Below, in pieces: positions 33,592-45,640 of a stretch of 64,000 bases of DNA. The notes beneath the pieces were generated by a model that was not told where the DNA came from, made no database searches, and worked only from the letters and a program-made list of their open reading frames with translations. The stretch's first letter is position 1. Each line of letters starts with the position of its first letter. Source of the DNA: Cavenderia fasciculata (taxonomy: Eukaryota; Evosea; Eumycetozoa; Acytosteliales; Cavenderiaceae); contig NW_004457729.1 in the NCBI RefSeq assembly GCF_000203815.1, positions 1,426,674-1,490,673 on the forward strand, written 5' to 3'. The position numbers were made by a program, and so were the translations under genes.

Positions 33592-34721
33592 TGATACTTT
33601 GTTTTGTCCAAAAAAGGTACGTGAGAAATCAGAAATGATATTAAATTTGATTTGTAATTGTTTGACAATGATTGTTTCATTATCAATAACCAAACAACGG
33701 TCTGCAATGTAGATGATGAATGTATAGTTTTTTGTTGATGATAGTTTTTCATTTCATCAATAGAGAGAAGGAGTTGTTTGTTGTTGTCTGGGTTGAGATT
33801 AAATCGATTTGTAAGGGTGGTACACAGAGTCATAGATCTTCTTTCATCAAATGATAATATCAGATAAGAAAATTTAGGATTCTACTAGTTGCTCACGGTC
33901 TTGGGAATTGTCAATTATTGCTTGGGCACATTTCATTGCCTTTTCATATTGTTTCGAATGTAAATAGTATAGAGCCTCTTGACTGTGAAAATGCCAACTC
34001 GGAAAGGCGGAATGTTTGGGAACCAATTCCTTGAGATAACCATATAGTCTCTCCATTCTTTCATCGGGTATAGTCATTCGAGAGTAGTAAGGAGAGCGAA
34101 TAATCAATACATCTATTTCATATTGGTCCAGAGGTGATTCATTTCTATCAATCTCTTGGAATAGGCCAAGTGCCAGATTGATCGATGTTTCCCATTCTTT
34201 AGAGTCGACTTTCGTAAATGATAGAAATGTAGTTTTGGATGTGTTGACCAACACAAGACATCTGCCATCTCTTTATGGTACTGCGACATTTGGCTGTGAA
34301 GAAGGGATATATCAGCGTCATTCATGGTGCCTTTTTGGTTCTGGATTTTGAGGGATATGGTCTCTATAAGTTCGATAAGTACTTCCACTAGCGGGCTGTC
34401 GAGTGGGTAGCCTTGTTCTAGGTCTGGTTGAAGATCTTTCTTGATGATGTCATAAGCTTTCTTCAGTCCTTGCAATGCTAGTTCTATCGATACTGTAAAA
34501 AGACGAAGGCATTTAGATACACCCAAGAGGAGTTCTACCTTTTTTGCCTTTGATTCTACTATGTCAACTGTTTGAAGGAATATTTTGAAATAATATTTAC
34601 TTTGGATAGTATCAAATTGAATAGAGACACTATCATCTAGACATTTAATTGTATACTTGAAGGCACCATTATAATCTCCACTATTCCACATTTGTCCAAT
34701 TCTTAAACCAAAAGTTTTCAT
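32386..34721 (-). CDS. CHAT-domain (caspase-fold) protein with helical repeats, frame interrupted
   Basis: The C-terminal 310 residues (33321-32386) form a CHAT domain: LVFVPNENLANVPFSAL, VLLVGNP, then the catalytic His in IHFACHGGF and the catalytic Cys in VFLSCCHSG, and WSFHCAGALSVVASHW before the end DPRFWAPLFLSGLY. CHAT proteases are clan CD peptidases related to caspases and separase. The N-terminal part (34721 down to about 33,870) is helical with TPR-like pieces (SWHFHSQEALYYLHSKQYEKAM, AFKYTIKCLDD). In between lie long Asn and Glu/Asp runs. The frame is broken at least four times: near 34,255, between about 33,875 and 33,835, at the A6 runs (T6 on plus) at 33728-33733 and 33332-33337, and within or beside the Asn repeat. 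Catalytic residues are intact, so this is either a young pseudogene or a gene with several sequence errors. Substrate unknown. Confidence 0.7.
33025..33076 (-). repeat. (AAT)n tract coding poly-Asn in CHAT protein
   Basis: About 17 ATT units on the plus strand. In the CHAT frame they code an Asn run between LQHSNNNRDN and CNNVLNVLLVGNP, inside a loop of the protease domain. Confidence 0.95.
33512..33591 (-). repeat. (AAT)n tract, about 26 units, beside the acidic linker of the CHAT protein
   Basis: 80 bp of pure ATT on the plus strand, the longest trinucleotide tract in the window. The frame changes across or near it: Asn in the upstream frame, Ile in the downstream frame. Confidence 0.95.
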
Positions 34722-34937
34722 ATCAATATCTGCTTCAACAAAACAAATTAATTAATGAACATCACCAAATCCTTTTTTTTTTATTAATTATTTTAATAAA
34801 ATTAAATATAAATATAAAACTAATATTAGATTAATTTTAACATTAAAATTCTCTTTGAGAAAAGTATTTATTATTTCATAAAATACAAATACCCTTACTC
34901 TTTCTTTCTTTCTTTGTTTTGTTGATACAAATAAAAT

Positions 34938-35629
34938 ATGTTATCAAGATTATTCAATCATCATTCAATCAATCATTCTGGTAGATCGATTTGTACCATA
35001 ACTGGTAAACTCTCATTCCACGAAACCCACTATCTATTACAAGGAAAAATCAATGGATCATTCCCACATTCCTTTAGATTTGATCCTGGTACATCGTACA
35101 CTTATGTTTATATTCATTCTTTCAACCACTTTATTAATTAAAATTTTCTTTTAGTCAAATTTCAACTCATCATGCATCTTGTGTAGGATTTAAATCACAT
35201 CCTTTACTTTTAGGTAAATCAACCATGACCAATGGAGATATAAAGTATGATTATTTATGTCAAGGAAATCTATTCTTTGATGATATTGAAATTCCAATGA
35301 TTTACAAAGTAGCACCACACCAACCAGCTCTATTTGGTTTAGATGCCAGTATGAAATTAAATCTAAAGTTTGATTTTCTTACTGGAGACTATTTAATTAC
35401 CAAACCAACTCTATCTCATCCAAAATCATCATTATTTCGATCAATAGATTATGATTCACTCTTGAAAGATCGTGGTATTGATAAAAGCCAACTTTTACCA
35501 ATAGATCAATTACCAACACCACGTGAAACCTACAAGTCTCTTGTCCTCCAACACAAAGAAAATAGTATCTATGAACTAGATACATCTTTCAACCATGGAA
35601 TGTATATTAGTTCTTTGTATAAAAATTAA
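34938..35629 (+). CDS. Retropepsin-like (aspartic protease fold) host protein (210 aa)
   Basis: Exons 34938-35095 and 35155-35629 join in phase (633 bases). Splicing creates FDPGTSSQISTHHASCVGF, which has the layout of a retropepsin active-site loop (hydrophobic-D-x-G-(T/S)-S-x-x-I-S), with Pro in place of the usual Thr/Ser after Asp. Later VAPHQPALFGLDASMKLNLK resembles the LGxDxL segment that closes the single-domain pepsin fold. The candidate catalytic Asp is retained. The first 20 residues are basic and rich in Ser and His (MLSRLFNHHSINHSGRSI), possibly a mitochondrial presequence. No reverse transcriptase, integrase or LTR is near, there is an intron, and the frame is whole, so this looks like a resident host gene. 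Activity and role are unknown, and the fold assignment rests on short motifs. Confidence 0.55.
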
Positions 35630-35699
35630 ATCTATTTTTTTTTATATTTTTATAGTTTATTGATTTTATATATTATATATTATTTTTGATTTTGTATTT

Positions 35700-38600
35700 T
35701 TATAAATAAGAACTAATTGATTCTTCACTACCAAGATGAGTTTCAATTGTTTTAATAAAACGTTGAGTCATTTTTTCTACTTGTGGTACCGAGTCATCCA
35801 AAAGTTCAGAGATAAAGGGTATGGTTTCTGGTAAAAAGACCAATAATCTGTCACCCATACGTTTGTGGAGAGTGTCGAGTACTTGGAGGGCACCATAACG
35901 AACGTTGGCAAAAGGGGAACGAGTCTTGAGGAGAACGGCATGGTTTAATGGTTTCCAGAGGAGATCTTGGTTGATAGTGACAGCCAATTGAGTGATACAT
36001 GGAGCGAGATAGTTTTCGATACGTTTGGCAAAAGTGTCGAGTTGATCGGCGGTCAATGGGGCATTGCCACCATTGGATCCCATTTGATTTTCGAGTTGAC
36101 CGACGAGGGCAGGCATCAATACTTCAAAACGTTGCTTGTCAATGAAACGGTCACGATCATAAAACATGCATTTTTGGAGGGTAGATGTGACGAGGCATAG
36201 AAGCTTTTCTTGAGTACTTTCTTGAGCCGATGATTTGTTGGCAACCAATCCAGATCCCTTCTTACGTTTGCTACCAGATTGAGCGTCTACAGCAGTAGAG
36301 GTAGGTGTAGTGACAATCAACTCTGTCAAATGATAGACTGAATTATCCAAAAAGTATGCCATGTATGGTACAAAGATTGTTTTCAAATTGGTTACCAAAG
36401 AATTCATCAATTTATAAAAGAATATAACATTATCCAAATCGACAGCAGCACTGTCCGATGATTCTTTTTGTTTTGTTGATTGTTGATTCGTGGTCTTTTT
36501 TGTTGTTTGTTGTTGATTTTGTTGTTGTTGTAATTGACCAATACCCCATTCAATAGTCTTTAAAAAGATTGGTTTGAAAAGGTTTTCGTTGAGTTTGAGA
36601 ACCAAAGTCATAAAGCTGCTGATGATGTGTTCTTCGATGAGGTCAATGTTGGAGACCTTGGCTTGGTAACGACGTCTAAACTCAAAACCTTGGAGGTAAA
36701 ACTTGAAGATGGAGCGGTGGTGGAGACCGACGTCCTTGGGCGAGAGATTGGCCGAGATTTCACCGACAAAGTCAAAGAGACAAATGATAGAGGAATCATT
36801 CTCAGAGACGACGGCAAACTCATAGGCTGATGTCATGGCTGGCAACAAAAGACGGAACTCGATATTACGGGTAATGAGTGAAAGGACACGACGTACTTGT
36901 GACATGAGCTTGGACGAGGCACCAAGTGTAAGACGTGGATGCAAGAGTGCATTGAGCAACTTGGGGAGATATGGTGACAAAAACTTGCTAATCTTTTTGA
37001 GCATCATTTCAATCGAAGAGACACAAGAGAGTTGGAGGAGGGCTCTTGTTTCACTATCAACACTTGATGCATAACTGCCAGTCAATGTAGATAGCAAGAC
37101 TGGGAAGAATTGTGGAATGTATGGGACAATCTTGGCTTGAAGTTCAGCACACAAGGTGGCAACACAAATGAGTGAACTGGAAACGACTTGATGGTTGGCA
37201 TGTCCAATGGCACGGATAATAATGGGCATTTGTTGTAAAAAGGTGGCACTGTGAGTTTGGGCAAAGTTTCGTGCTAAAATCTCAAAGCTGAGAAGTGCAG
37301 TTTGCTTGTTGGTATCGGTTTCTTGACTCGACTCGATGACCTTTGAGAAACTATCCAAGAGTGAGAGGAAACGGACAATTTGCTCGGCACTCAATTGACT
37401 CTTGAGAGCAGTAATCTTGTCGTTGAAAATGACAAGTGAACGACGACGTACTTGTGGGTCAGCATGATTAAGCAACTCTGAGACGGTATCAACAAATCCA
37501 TCAACCGACATTAATTGATTCAACTTGTCCATACATTTGTGAATTGATGCAAGAATCTTTTTAAGGAATTTCTCCTTTCCTTTGGATGATTGGTCGGTTG
37601 TCGATTTGATACGTTCTGAAAACTCTGTAGTTTGACGTAAAAGAATGAGTAAATTGGCAAATGATTTAAGGTAGCATTGTTCAATTTGTTCCTTTTCTTG
37701 TTTGTTTGATTTAAAGGTCAAGTTTTCGAGGTAACTGTTGCTTGACAAACGTTCTTCGATAAACTCTAAAATCATAGTTTGCAACAAACGGTTATCCTTT
37801 TTAGAGTGGAGTAAAGAGATGACCTCCTTGTCATTGAAACCAAGATCGTTATTGTCTTCGATAAACTCGGCCTTTTCAAGAGAGATGAGACTAGAGATCT
37901 TGGCCAAGACGGAAAGGGCACGGGAAATCTTGGCGGCTGGGATGCAATCACAAAGTTGTTCGATAAACTTGTTGAATGATTCGAGTTGTTGTTGTTGTGA
38001 AGAGGTTGGGTTGGCCTGTTGGATGTAGTCTCCCAACTGCTCCTTTTCCATTTGCTTTTCCTTTTCAAGGTCGGCAGCTGTCTTGGGCTTGGATTCAACC
38101 TCGTTGATGGTGCGCAAGAGGTTGATACGCTTGACCAACATTTGAACAAATAGGAGATCCAACTTTTGATAATCGATACTTTGGATCATGGTCAAGAACA
38201 GTGGTACGCAATAGTCGTTGGAAATTTGTTTAAAGTGTTCCAAAAAGAGACCGAAAATAGAGTTGATGTTGATCTTGCTCGACGATGACAAGTCTTTGTT
38301 GTTGACAATCGATGGGACGACACCGCCAAGGAACCCGCAGAGGATTCTAAAGGTGGGTGCGTCTTGCTTGACCAAGGCCGACTTGATCATCTCTAAAATA
38401 TTGCCAAACTCTTCAAACAAGTGTTTGGGTGCGTGATGAGCGACACGGCTCAAAAGGGCCAACGCACAATTACGTGTTTGCAAGTCACCAGACGACTCTA
38501 CACACTTTAGAATAATTGAAATGTCAAACAGCTCCGAGAACAATTCAATATCACTCTTAAAGAATGATTCAGAGATGGACAAGATAGTTGTAATTAAAAC

Positions 38601-41600
38601 TTGTTTACAATATTCGGTCGATGCGGCGCCAATTGACTTGACTTGATTCAATTGTTTGAGAATGGAAAGAGTTGGTTTCAACAAGACTGCAATCTTTTTA
38701 ATCGATGATGCATTCTCTTTGATGGTTTCCATGATGGCTGTGATACGTGGGATAGAAGTTTGAGAAACTTGAATGTTGGAGAGAATGGTGAGGATGCAAG
38801 TACTATCAATCATGATAGAATGCAATGATTCGGCTGCCAATTGTCTGCACTCAATATCGGTACTCGAGTGTAAAAGGTCCAATACAGCCTCGACAATCTT
38901 GGTTTGCTCCTTGGTTGGGAGGGCGTTGAGTAGTGTCGATGTCAATCTTGGTAATACAATATCGAGAATACGGTACTTTTGATTGTCGGTTGCACCAACC
39001 AGAGTAATACCATTGGAATAAGACAAAACCTTGTAAAGAAGAGCAAGATGATTATTCTTTTTAGATTCCAATGAATAGTCTTGAACCAATTGAAGCAAGA
39101 GTACATTCAAAATGGACGATTGTTCAGAGGTGAGGTTTTCTTGTTCGTAGAGTTTGAGGAGACTGTGAGTGTAGGTTGAGAGGGTCGACAAGAAGATTGG
39201 ATCATTGATGGTAGACAATGCACTCCAAAGAGCCGAACGATTGGCATTGTTTTCATAGAGCAATGGAACAGTGATGAGATACGAGCAAACAGAGTCACTT
39301 TGTTCCTTGGTCAATTCACTATTGTCAGTAGACATGATAATACTTGGTACCAATGTACACATGAAAGTATTATCCATAACCAATTCATTCATATAATCTA
39401 CCAATGTACCAAGTAAATTTCCATAAAGTTTACCAGACATTAATAAAAGTGATTTCTCCTCCTCAAACAATGTAACGACCGATGTTTGTTGGGGAGTATT
39501 GTTGGCAGCGTTATTAACACTCTTTTCAATAGACTTTATGCATTGTCCAGCAGCTTCTCTAACATTTCTATGACTTGATACCAATGGTAAAAGGAATAAA
39601 CATAAAATCGATTGATTCATTGAATATTTCTTAAATGATTTTGATTCAAGGAAACAATTACATAATGATAATGCTGTTTCTTGAATTGTTGAATTAAATA
39701 CTAAAAAGGAAAAGGAATATTAATAAATTATAAATATTTCTATTTTTTTTATATTTTTGTTTCTTACATTTATCAGACCAAAAGATTGATAAGAATTTTA
39801 ATAAAACAATATGATTTGGTAAATAACGTTTGATAATTTGTTGAAGGAAAGATTCTAAATTATCAGAGTGTTGAGTTAGAGTTGTCATTGATTCGAACAA
39901 TAAATTAAATAATGAAATGAGGATATGGATGAGATGATTGGTAACATTATTTGATTTGGTGGTGGCACTGGTAAATGACATGCCAGCATTCAAGTTTTGA
40001 AGCTCCTTGATAAACAATTCCGACGATTCGATTGGTGTAAAACTGTTAATCACAACATCGATACAATAAAACAATGCGTGGACATAGTAATCATTGTCTT
40101 GTTGTTCCTCTTCATACAATGTCATTTCATTACAAATTTGTTCCAATGTAATATCATTTTCAATAATACCATCAGTATTACAATCTTCCAAACATTCCTT
40201 TAAATAAATCTTTAAAAATTCAATTATAATATTTGTAAATTCAATCTTTTCCTCTATAATTAAATAAATAAATAAAATATATTAATGATTTGTTTGTTTC
40301 TCTCTTCTTCTTCTTCTTTTCTTACCTTTGCTCTTTAAATTAAAAATTGAATTTGAAATTGATAAGAGAATAATTAATTTATCATTTGAAAGATAATTTT
40401 CAGATGATTGAATGAAAATGGATTTGAATAATTGGATGTTATCTTGATTACTTGATTGCTTGGTAATGTTGGCAGATAGAGATTTGACGAGTAATAGGTT
40501 ACTGGTGATGGGTGAGGTAGGAGTGGAAGAGATACGGAAATAAGGTGAACATTCTTTAATATCATTGAATGACTTGAGAATGGTGGTACGCAACTTGATT
40601 TCATCTTGATCCTTTTTGTTACCAAACACCAAGTTTTCCAAAAGAATTTGACAGAGACGGTTGGAAGTGTCTTGGCCAAATGGATGGGTGCTTTGGATCT
40701 TGATCAAAGTGTCGAGGACAAATACCTTGGTCGAGGTGGACAGAGATCCCATGGCAAAGCACTCGCCGGCAGCGTTGACCAAGGTACTTCCATTACCTCC
40801 AAACAATTGGACGAGGTTGGGAAGACCCCAGGCTGCCAAGGTGACATTGTCGTCTTCGTCAGAGAGACGGTCCCCAAGAACATTGGCAAAAGAGGTGACA
40901 TCGGAAGCACCCTTTTCAATCTGCTCCTTGAGAATGGCAAGACCAGAGAGACGGTTTTCAATGACTGGCGATTGCAACTTGAGATAGAGTGTGGTGGCCG
41001 AGCTAGAAGATACGACTCTTTGGGCAAACACCTTTTCTTGGAACGATAAAACAAGGTTTTGTTTGTCTTGTTGTTGGTTTGACATGTTTGTTGAAAGGGT
41101 AGAGTTGATAATCTCTTGTACCAATCTTGGTTCAATAAAATGAATAATCTCTGACATTTTAGATTCCTTTTCTTCTACATCAATTTCCATCGAATCAACA
41201 GAAGCAGAAGAAGAATCAGTTGACGATTGTTTTTTCTCTTCAGTTGTTTCATTTTCATTTTGGTTGTCTTGTAAATCTATTTTTTGGAAATTATTAATAT
41301 ATCTATTCAAAAGTCTAGATACAATAATTTGATGAATCTTTTCGCTTGTTGGTAAATCCTTGACAAACAATTCCAACAATGATCTACTATTTTCATTAAT
41401 ATCAAATGAATCACATAAATAAACTACCATCAATGTAATCATTCTATCCAATGATTTGTTTTGTGAATGTAAATCTAACATTATTTCTTTTAATGCTCTA
41501 CAAAAAAGAAAAGGAAATTAAAATTAATTATTAAATAAATAAATAAATACTTTTTTTTGTTTAAACTTACGGAATTGAAACTAATAATTCAAGGTTTGAA

Positions 41601-42817
41601 TTTGATAATGATTTAAAGTTTTGTCTTTGGAATAATACCAATAAAAATGTAAATGATGCAGTAATAGATGTACTATGGTTAAGTAAAGTATTACGAATTA
41701 ATAACTCCAAAACATCTTTGGAAAATTGAACTTTTGATGCAATATTACTAAGAATCATAAATGATCCAAGCTAAAAAGAAATATAAAGAAAATAAATAAA
41801 TATTAATAAACATATTATTATTATTATTTGTTTGTTTGTTTTTGATTGTTTGATTGTTTTTACTACATACTTGTAAATCTAAATTTTTACTTTTAAGAGA
41901 AAAGTTTAGACATGGTAAAACAGTACGAATAAATTGATCGGTCAAAGTACCAACTGAAACGGCATCGACCATTAAAGCTGTAAAGAATGAAATCATTGTC
42001 TTGTTGAGAGTGTTGGTTTTTTCGTATTTGAGAATGGTCGAACACACCAAATCCAAAAAGAATGCATTCTTGTGTAACAATCCAACCAAATAATCTCTTG
42101 TAATAGTAACCTTGTTATGTCTAAATACAATTAAAAATCTCCATTTCTTATCACTCCTAAAGAAAGTAAAAGTAATTAAATAGAAATAAATTAAAAGTTA
42201 ATAATCTTTTCCTTTCTTTTTGTTTTCTTTTTGTTTTTGTTTTGTATTTATATTTATATAACTTACTCATAACGTAAAATACTTAATAATTGAGCAAAAG
42301 CATTTGATTGATGGTATGGAAGAGTACACATTAAAAGTTGGTCGAGGTTAAACTCGTTGATACGGTAACGACGAATGAGCCATTCGAGACATTGTTGAGC
42401 TGGCATCAAGAGGTAGTAGGCAGAGAGGAGACGCAAGAAACTGTCGATACTCTCGTCGAGTACCTTGGTTTGATCCTTTGTCATCATCATACGATTCTCG
42501 TCACGTGAACTGTTGGCAAAGAGGTTCTTTTCAAACGATTTGAAACGAGAGTCGAGTTTAGTCAACTCTCTGAGACCTTCCTTTCCGAGATCCAAGATAG
42601 AGTCATAGTCTACGGTACCTGCAGTGTTGGCATCGCCAAACAATACCGTCTCACGTTTGTTCAGATTACCAATGACACGTGCATTGTATTTGATAACCTC
42701 TAATTGACGATCGAGTTCAGACCGTTTCTTTGGTCCAAACTTGGCTCCCTTTCTGCCATTCGTCTCTCTATTCTTTCTCTTTTCTTGTAATTTTTGTAAA
42801 TGTTGATCTTGATCCAT
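35700..42817 (-). CDS. utp10: U3 snoRNP / SSU processome protein UTP10 (HEATR1), 2,231 aa
   Basis: Six exons: 42817-42267, 42156-41871, 41770-41571, 41497-40326, 40253-39768 and 39700-35700; all phases fit (6,696 bases). UTP10 is a giant HEAT-repeat scaffold of the t-UTP complex, which binds nascent pre-rRNA in the nucleolus and supports 18S processing and Pol I transcription. The N-terminus is recognisable from FGDANTAG...LDESIDSFLRLLSAYYLLMPAQQCLEWLIRRYRIN, where human HEATR1 has LLxPYFLLKPAQKCLEWLIHRF. The middle is HEAT/armadillo-like helices. The last 350 residues are the BP28 C-terminal domain (NLKTIFVPYMAYFLDNSV, CMFYDRDRFIDKQRFEVLMP, LLWKPLNHAVLLKTRSPFAN, VFLPETIPFISELLDDSVPQ). A Gln-rich linker lies near residue 1,960. 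Length matches human (2,144). It is the largest gene in the window and is divergent from nothing close. Confidence 0.93.
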
Positions 42818-43225
42818 CTTTTCTTATTACACAAATCTATCTCTATCTATCTATCTCTTAAACTAAATTATATATCTATCTATTTATATATGAAAAGTGT
42901 ATATGATTATTATGTATGAAATGTGCGTGCGTGTGTGAATGTATTAAGCTAAAGTATATTACCCTCCAATAATAATACTTTGAATACTCTACTAATAATA
43001 ATAATGATTAAACAAACACTTCAACAAATCTAAATAGAGAAAAGAAGAAAGAAAGAAAGTACTTTAAACAATACAAAGTTTTTGTGAGGTTGGCGGGTAC
43101 AAAGTGTGTGCATGCAAGAACGATGAAACCAAAAAAAACGAACGACTCCTATTTTCGATTATTATTTTTTTTTTTTTTCAGCCAAGAGATTTATTAATCT
43201 TTTAGTACTTTGTTGATGTATTTAA
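42818..43225. other. Spacer between UTP10 and primase genes
   Basis: 408 bp with (TCTA)n near 42,840, GTGCGTGCGTGTG near 42,920 and A/T runs. It holds the UTP10 promoter and the 3' end of the primase gene. No other gene is seen. Confidence 0.5.
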
Positions 43226-44794
43226 TTAAAAAGCATCAGTATCCATTTTTTGTTGATTACGTAAATTATTTACAAAATTCTTAAAGATTGATCTAAACTT
43301 GTTGATGATGGTTGGATTTTCTGTCAATTGTTCGAGTGTTGGAACGGTATCTGGATTAAATGTTTCGATTTCCTTTAATGAAATTGGTACACATAATCTC
43401 TCTAAAATAAATAAAAGAAAAAGAAAGAAAAAGTAAAGGTTGGTTAACAAAATAATTTGTTATTCTTTTTTCTATTTTTGTTTTGTTTTTCTATTTTTTT
43501 TTTGATACAATACGAGTTCTTGGATGAATACAAAAAGGGGATTTTAAAAGATGATTAACACCAACAGTGACAGCTTCATCTAATCTTGGAGCAGAGAAAT
43601 GGATGACAATCTTGTAGATCAATTCAAATGCACTATTTTTATCAAAGGTATCGTAGATTGATTTCCATTTCTCTTGGACCGTGAGTGATGACTTGTCCAA
43701 GATCTGGTTGATAATGTCGCGTGGAGAAAACTCTACCTTTTTTTTAGCGTCGCCTGTCTTGATTTTGAAAGTGGCTGGCATGATGGAGCGGATTGCTTCG
43801 ATCTGCTTGTCGTCGGACAGGATCTGTTGGTCTTCGAGCAGGTGGTCTTGGAAGAGCGGCAAAAAGATATTGTCAAAGAGGTCTTTGGCGATGGGGTGCA
43901 TGTCGTCGGGTGACACAGGTGACTGATCCGACAACCTAAAGTAGCCGAGTACAGCTCGACGCATGTCCTCGGTCATCATCATAGCGTTGGGGTCACACAC
44001 CCAAAGATGGACACCACGACCACCCGAAAAGATAGGCATAAAGTGTTCGAAACCAAAAGAGTCACGTAAACCAACTTGCAACATACGGATAGCTGCTGCT
44101 AGTAGACGCCAGCATTTAGGACACAGAGTGTTACCCTTGCAACAGGTACGCACCTCGTCATAGTCGTTACTGTCTATATCAAACACCAACTCACGACACA
44201 CTGGACGGTAATCCATAAATGCACCCATACGTGATGGCTCGTGATTATACACAGCACCAATATCCAGTTTCTCGGGTACATCTGCTTTTTGACGAACCTC
44301 ATCGATTCGACCCATTGCAAATGGTTTCAACTCTTCGATGTTTGTAAATGATTTGTGACGGTTCCAAAACTCTTGTTCCTTGCCCGTCTTGTAATTGATA
44401 CCCTTTGACGAAACTGAAAACTCTCTCTTGCTAAAGTATACAACTTCATCTTCTCCTCTACTTGAATGACTTGCTGTTAACCATTCATACAATATATCCC
44501 ATGGAAATATTGTATCTAACAAAATGATAAAAGATGAAATGTTAACATATGTTATTCTCCTCTTTTATATCTATCTATCTATCTATCTCTCTCATTACCT
44601 AAATAAGCTCTATATTTTACTTTATCTGCATAAAGTTTATTTGTATTTGTTGTATCATCAAAGTCAAATTGAAAATCATCATCTACTTGTTCATTATTAT
44701 TGTTATTGTTATTATCGTTGTTATTATTACTATTATTGTTATCATCCATCATTTGTTTATCTCCTGCTTCATCTACAATTGGTTGTGAACTCAT
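43226..44794 (-). CDS. prim1: DNA primase small (catalytic) subunit PRIM1 (457 aa)
   Basis: Exons 44794-44599, 44515-43514 and 43401-43226, in phase (1,374 bases). It synthesises RNA primers in the DNA polymerase alpha-primase complex. Motifs are the catalytic acidic pair in CRELVFDIDSNDYDEVR, a zinc-binding set in RTCCKGNTLCPKCWRLL, and the SGGRGVHLWVCD motif (SGRRGVH in animals). The sequence LDEAVTVGVNHLLKSPFCIH, continued across the last intron to HPRTQRLCVPISL, matches HLLKSPFSVHPKTGRISVPIDL in human. The first exon adds about 50 residues rich in Asn and Asp (NNNNDNNNNNNNEQVDDDF), a dictyostelid-style extension before KLYADKVKYRAYL. Catalytic and zinc residues all look present. Confidence 0.93.
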
Positions 44795-45640
44795 TTGATG
44801 CCTGTACTACTACTAATTATATCTATGGATACAAATTTATTAAAATGGGTTTCACATGAAGCTTGGGTTTACAGATGTTTTTGAAAAAGGGCGGGAACTC
44901 AAAAGCACAAAAAAAAATTGACCAAAAAGACGAAACTAAAGAAAACGAAAAGAAATAATAGATTTATAGGACAATAATAATGATTGTTTATTTTGTATCA
45001 TGGTTGGTAATTCGTTCATCAGAGTAAGCAGCAGTAGTATAAATATCAGGTGTGGGAGGCAATGGAGGTTATCAAGGTAGTTTAAAATTTAAATTTGAGT
45101 AAACTATTAAAAAAAGAAAGAAAGTAAAGATTAGATTAGTATAAATGTTTTGGGTTGAAGAGAGTTGTTGTGTAGTTGGCAGAGGTAATATAGTAGATAG
45201 ATGAATATTATGGTATGGTATGGTTGGTAGATTATCAGACGTGCACATTATGGATGTGTTATTTTCATTGCTTTATCAATATGAGCTGGGTAATAAAAGG
45301 TCATCACTAAAGCCACCAACCAAAACCCTTATAACCATTATCATTATCTATCTATATTCCTGCAAAGGTTGCATATGCACAAACCAATCGATTATTATTA
45401 TTGTATAGTTTGTTTGAAGTTAACTTACTTTTGGTTTAGTAAAAGTGATGAATAGAAACTCTTGTCAAGGTCCTTTTCATAGTCACCGGTTTAGAAACTC
45501 GAGCACAAAATAAATACGAAAAAATTAAAAATAAATGATGGTCAATTTTTTTCATTTTTTTTTCTCAAACTCGACTTGCTCGCTGCCAACAAAAAGACGC
45601 ACCAAACATTTTTTCAAGTTAGTTTAACGATCCACTAAAA
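44795..45640. other. Divergent spacer between primase and RPL10a genes
   Basis: 846 bp between two head-to-head genes. Apart from A/T runs and a few short open frames without family features (for example 45220-45408), nothing is recognised. It should contain the promoters of both genes. Confidence 0.5.

Noticed and set aside
33375-33712. Open frames of poly-Tyr, poly-Ile and poly-Leu on the plus strand
   Set aside because: They are the other readings of the (ATT)n tract and acidic linker of the minus-strand CHAT gene.
33728-33733. Programmed -1 frameshift at the A6 run in the CHAT gene
   Set aside because: The codon phase does not match the X-XXY-YYZ slippery pattern and the same gene has other breaks; sequence error or decay is simpler.
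35700-42817. RRP12 as identity of the giant HEAT-repeat gene
   Set aside because: The N-terminal CLEWLIRRYRI segment and the BP28-type C-terminus fit UTP10/HEATR1, and the length is about 2,200 residues rather than about 1,200.
45220-45408. 62-residue open frame upstream of RPL10a
   Set aside because: Short, no recognisable motif, lies in a promoter region.
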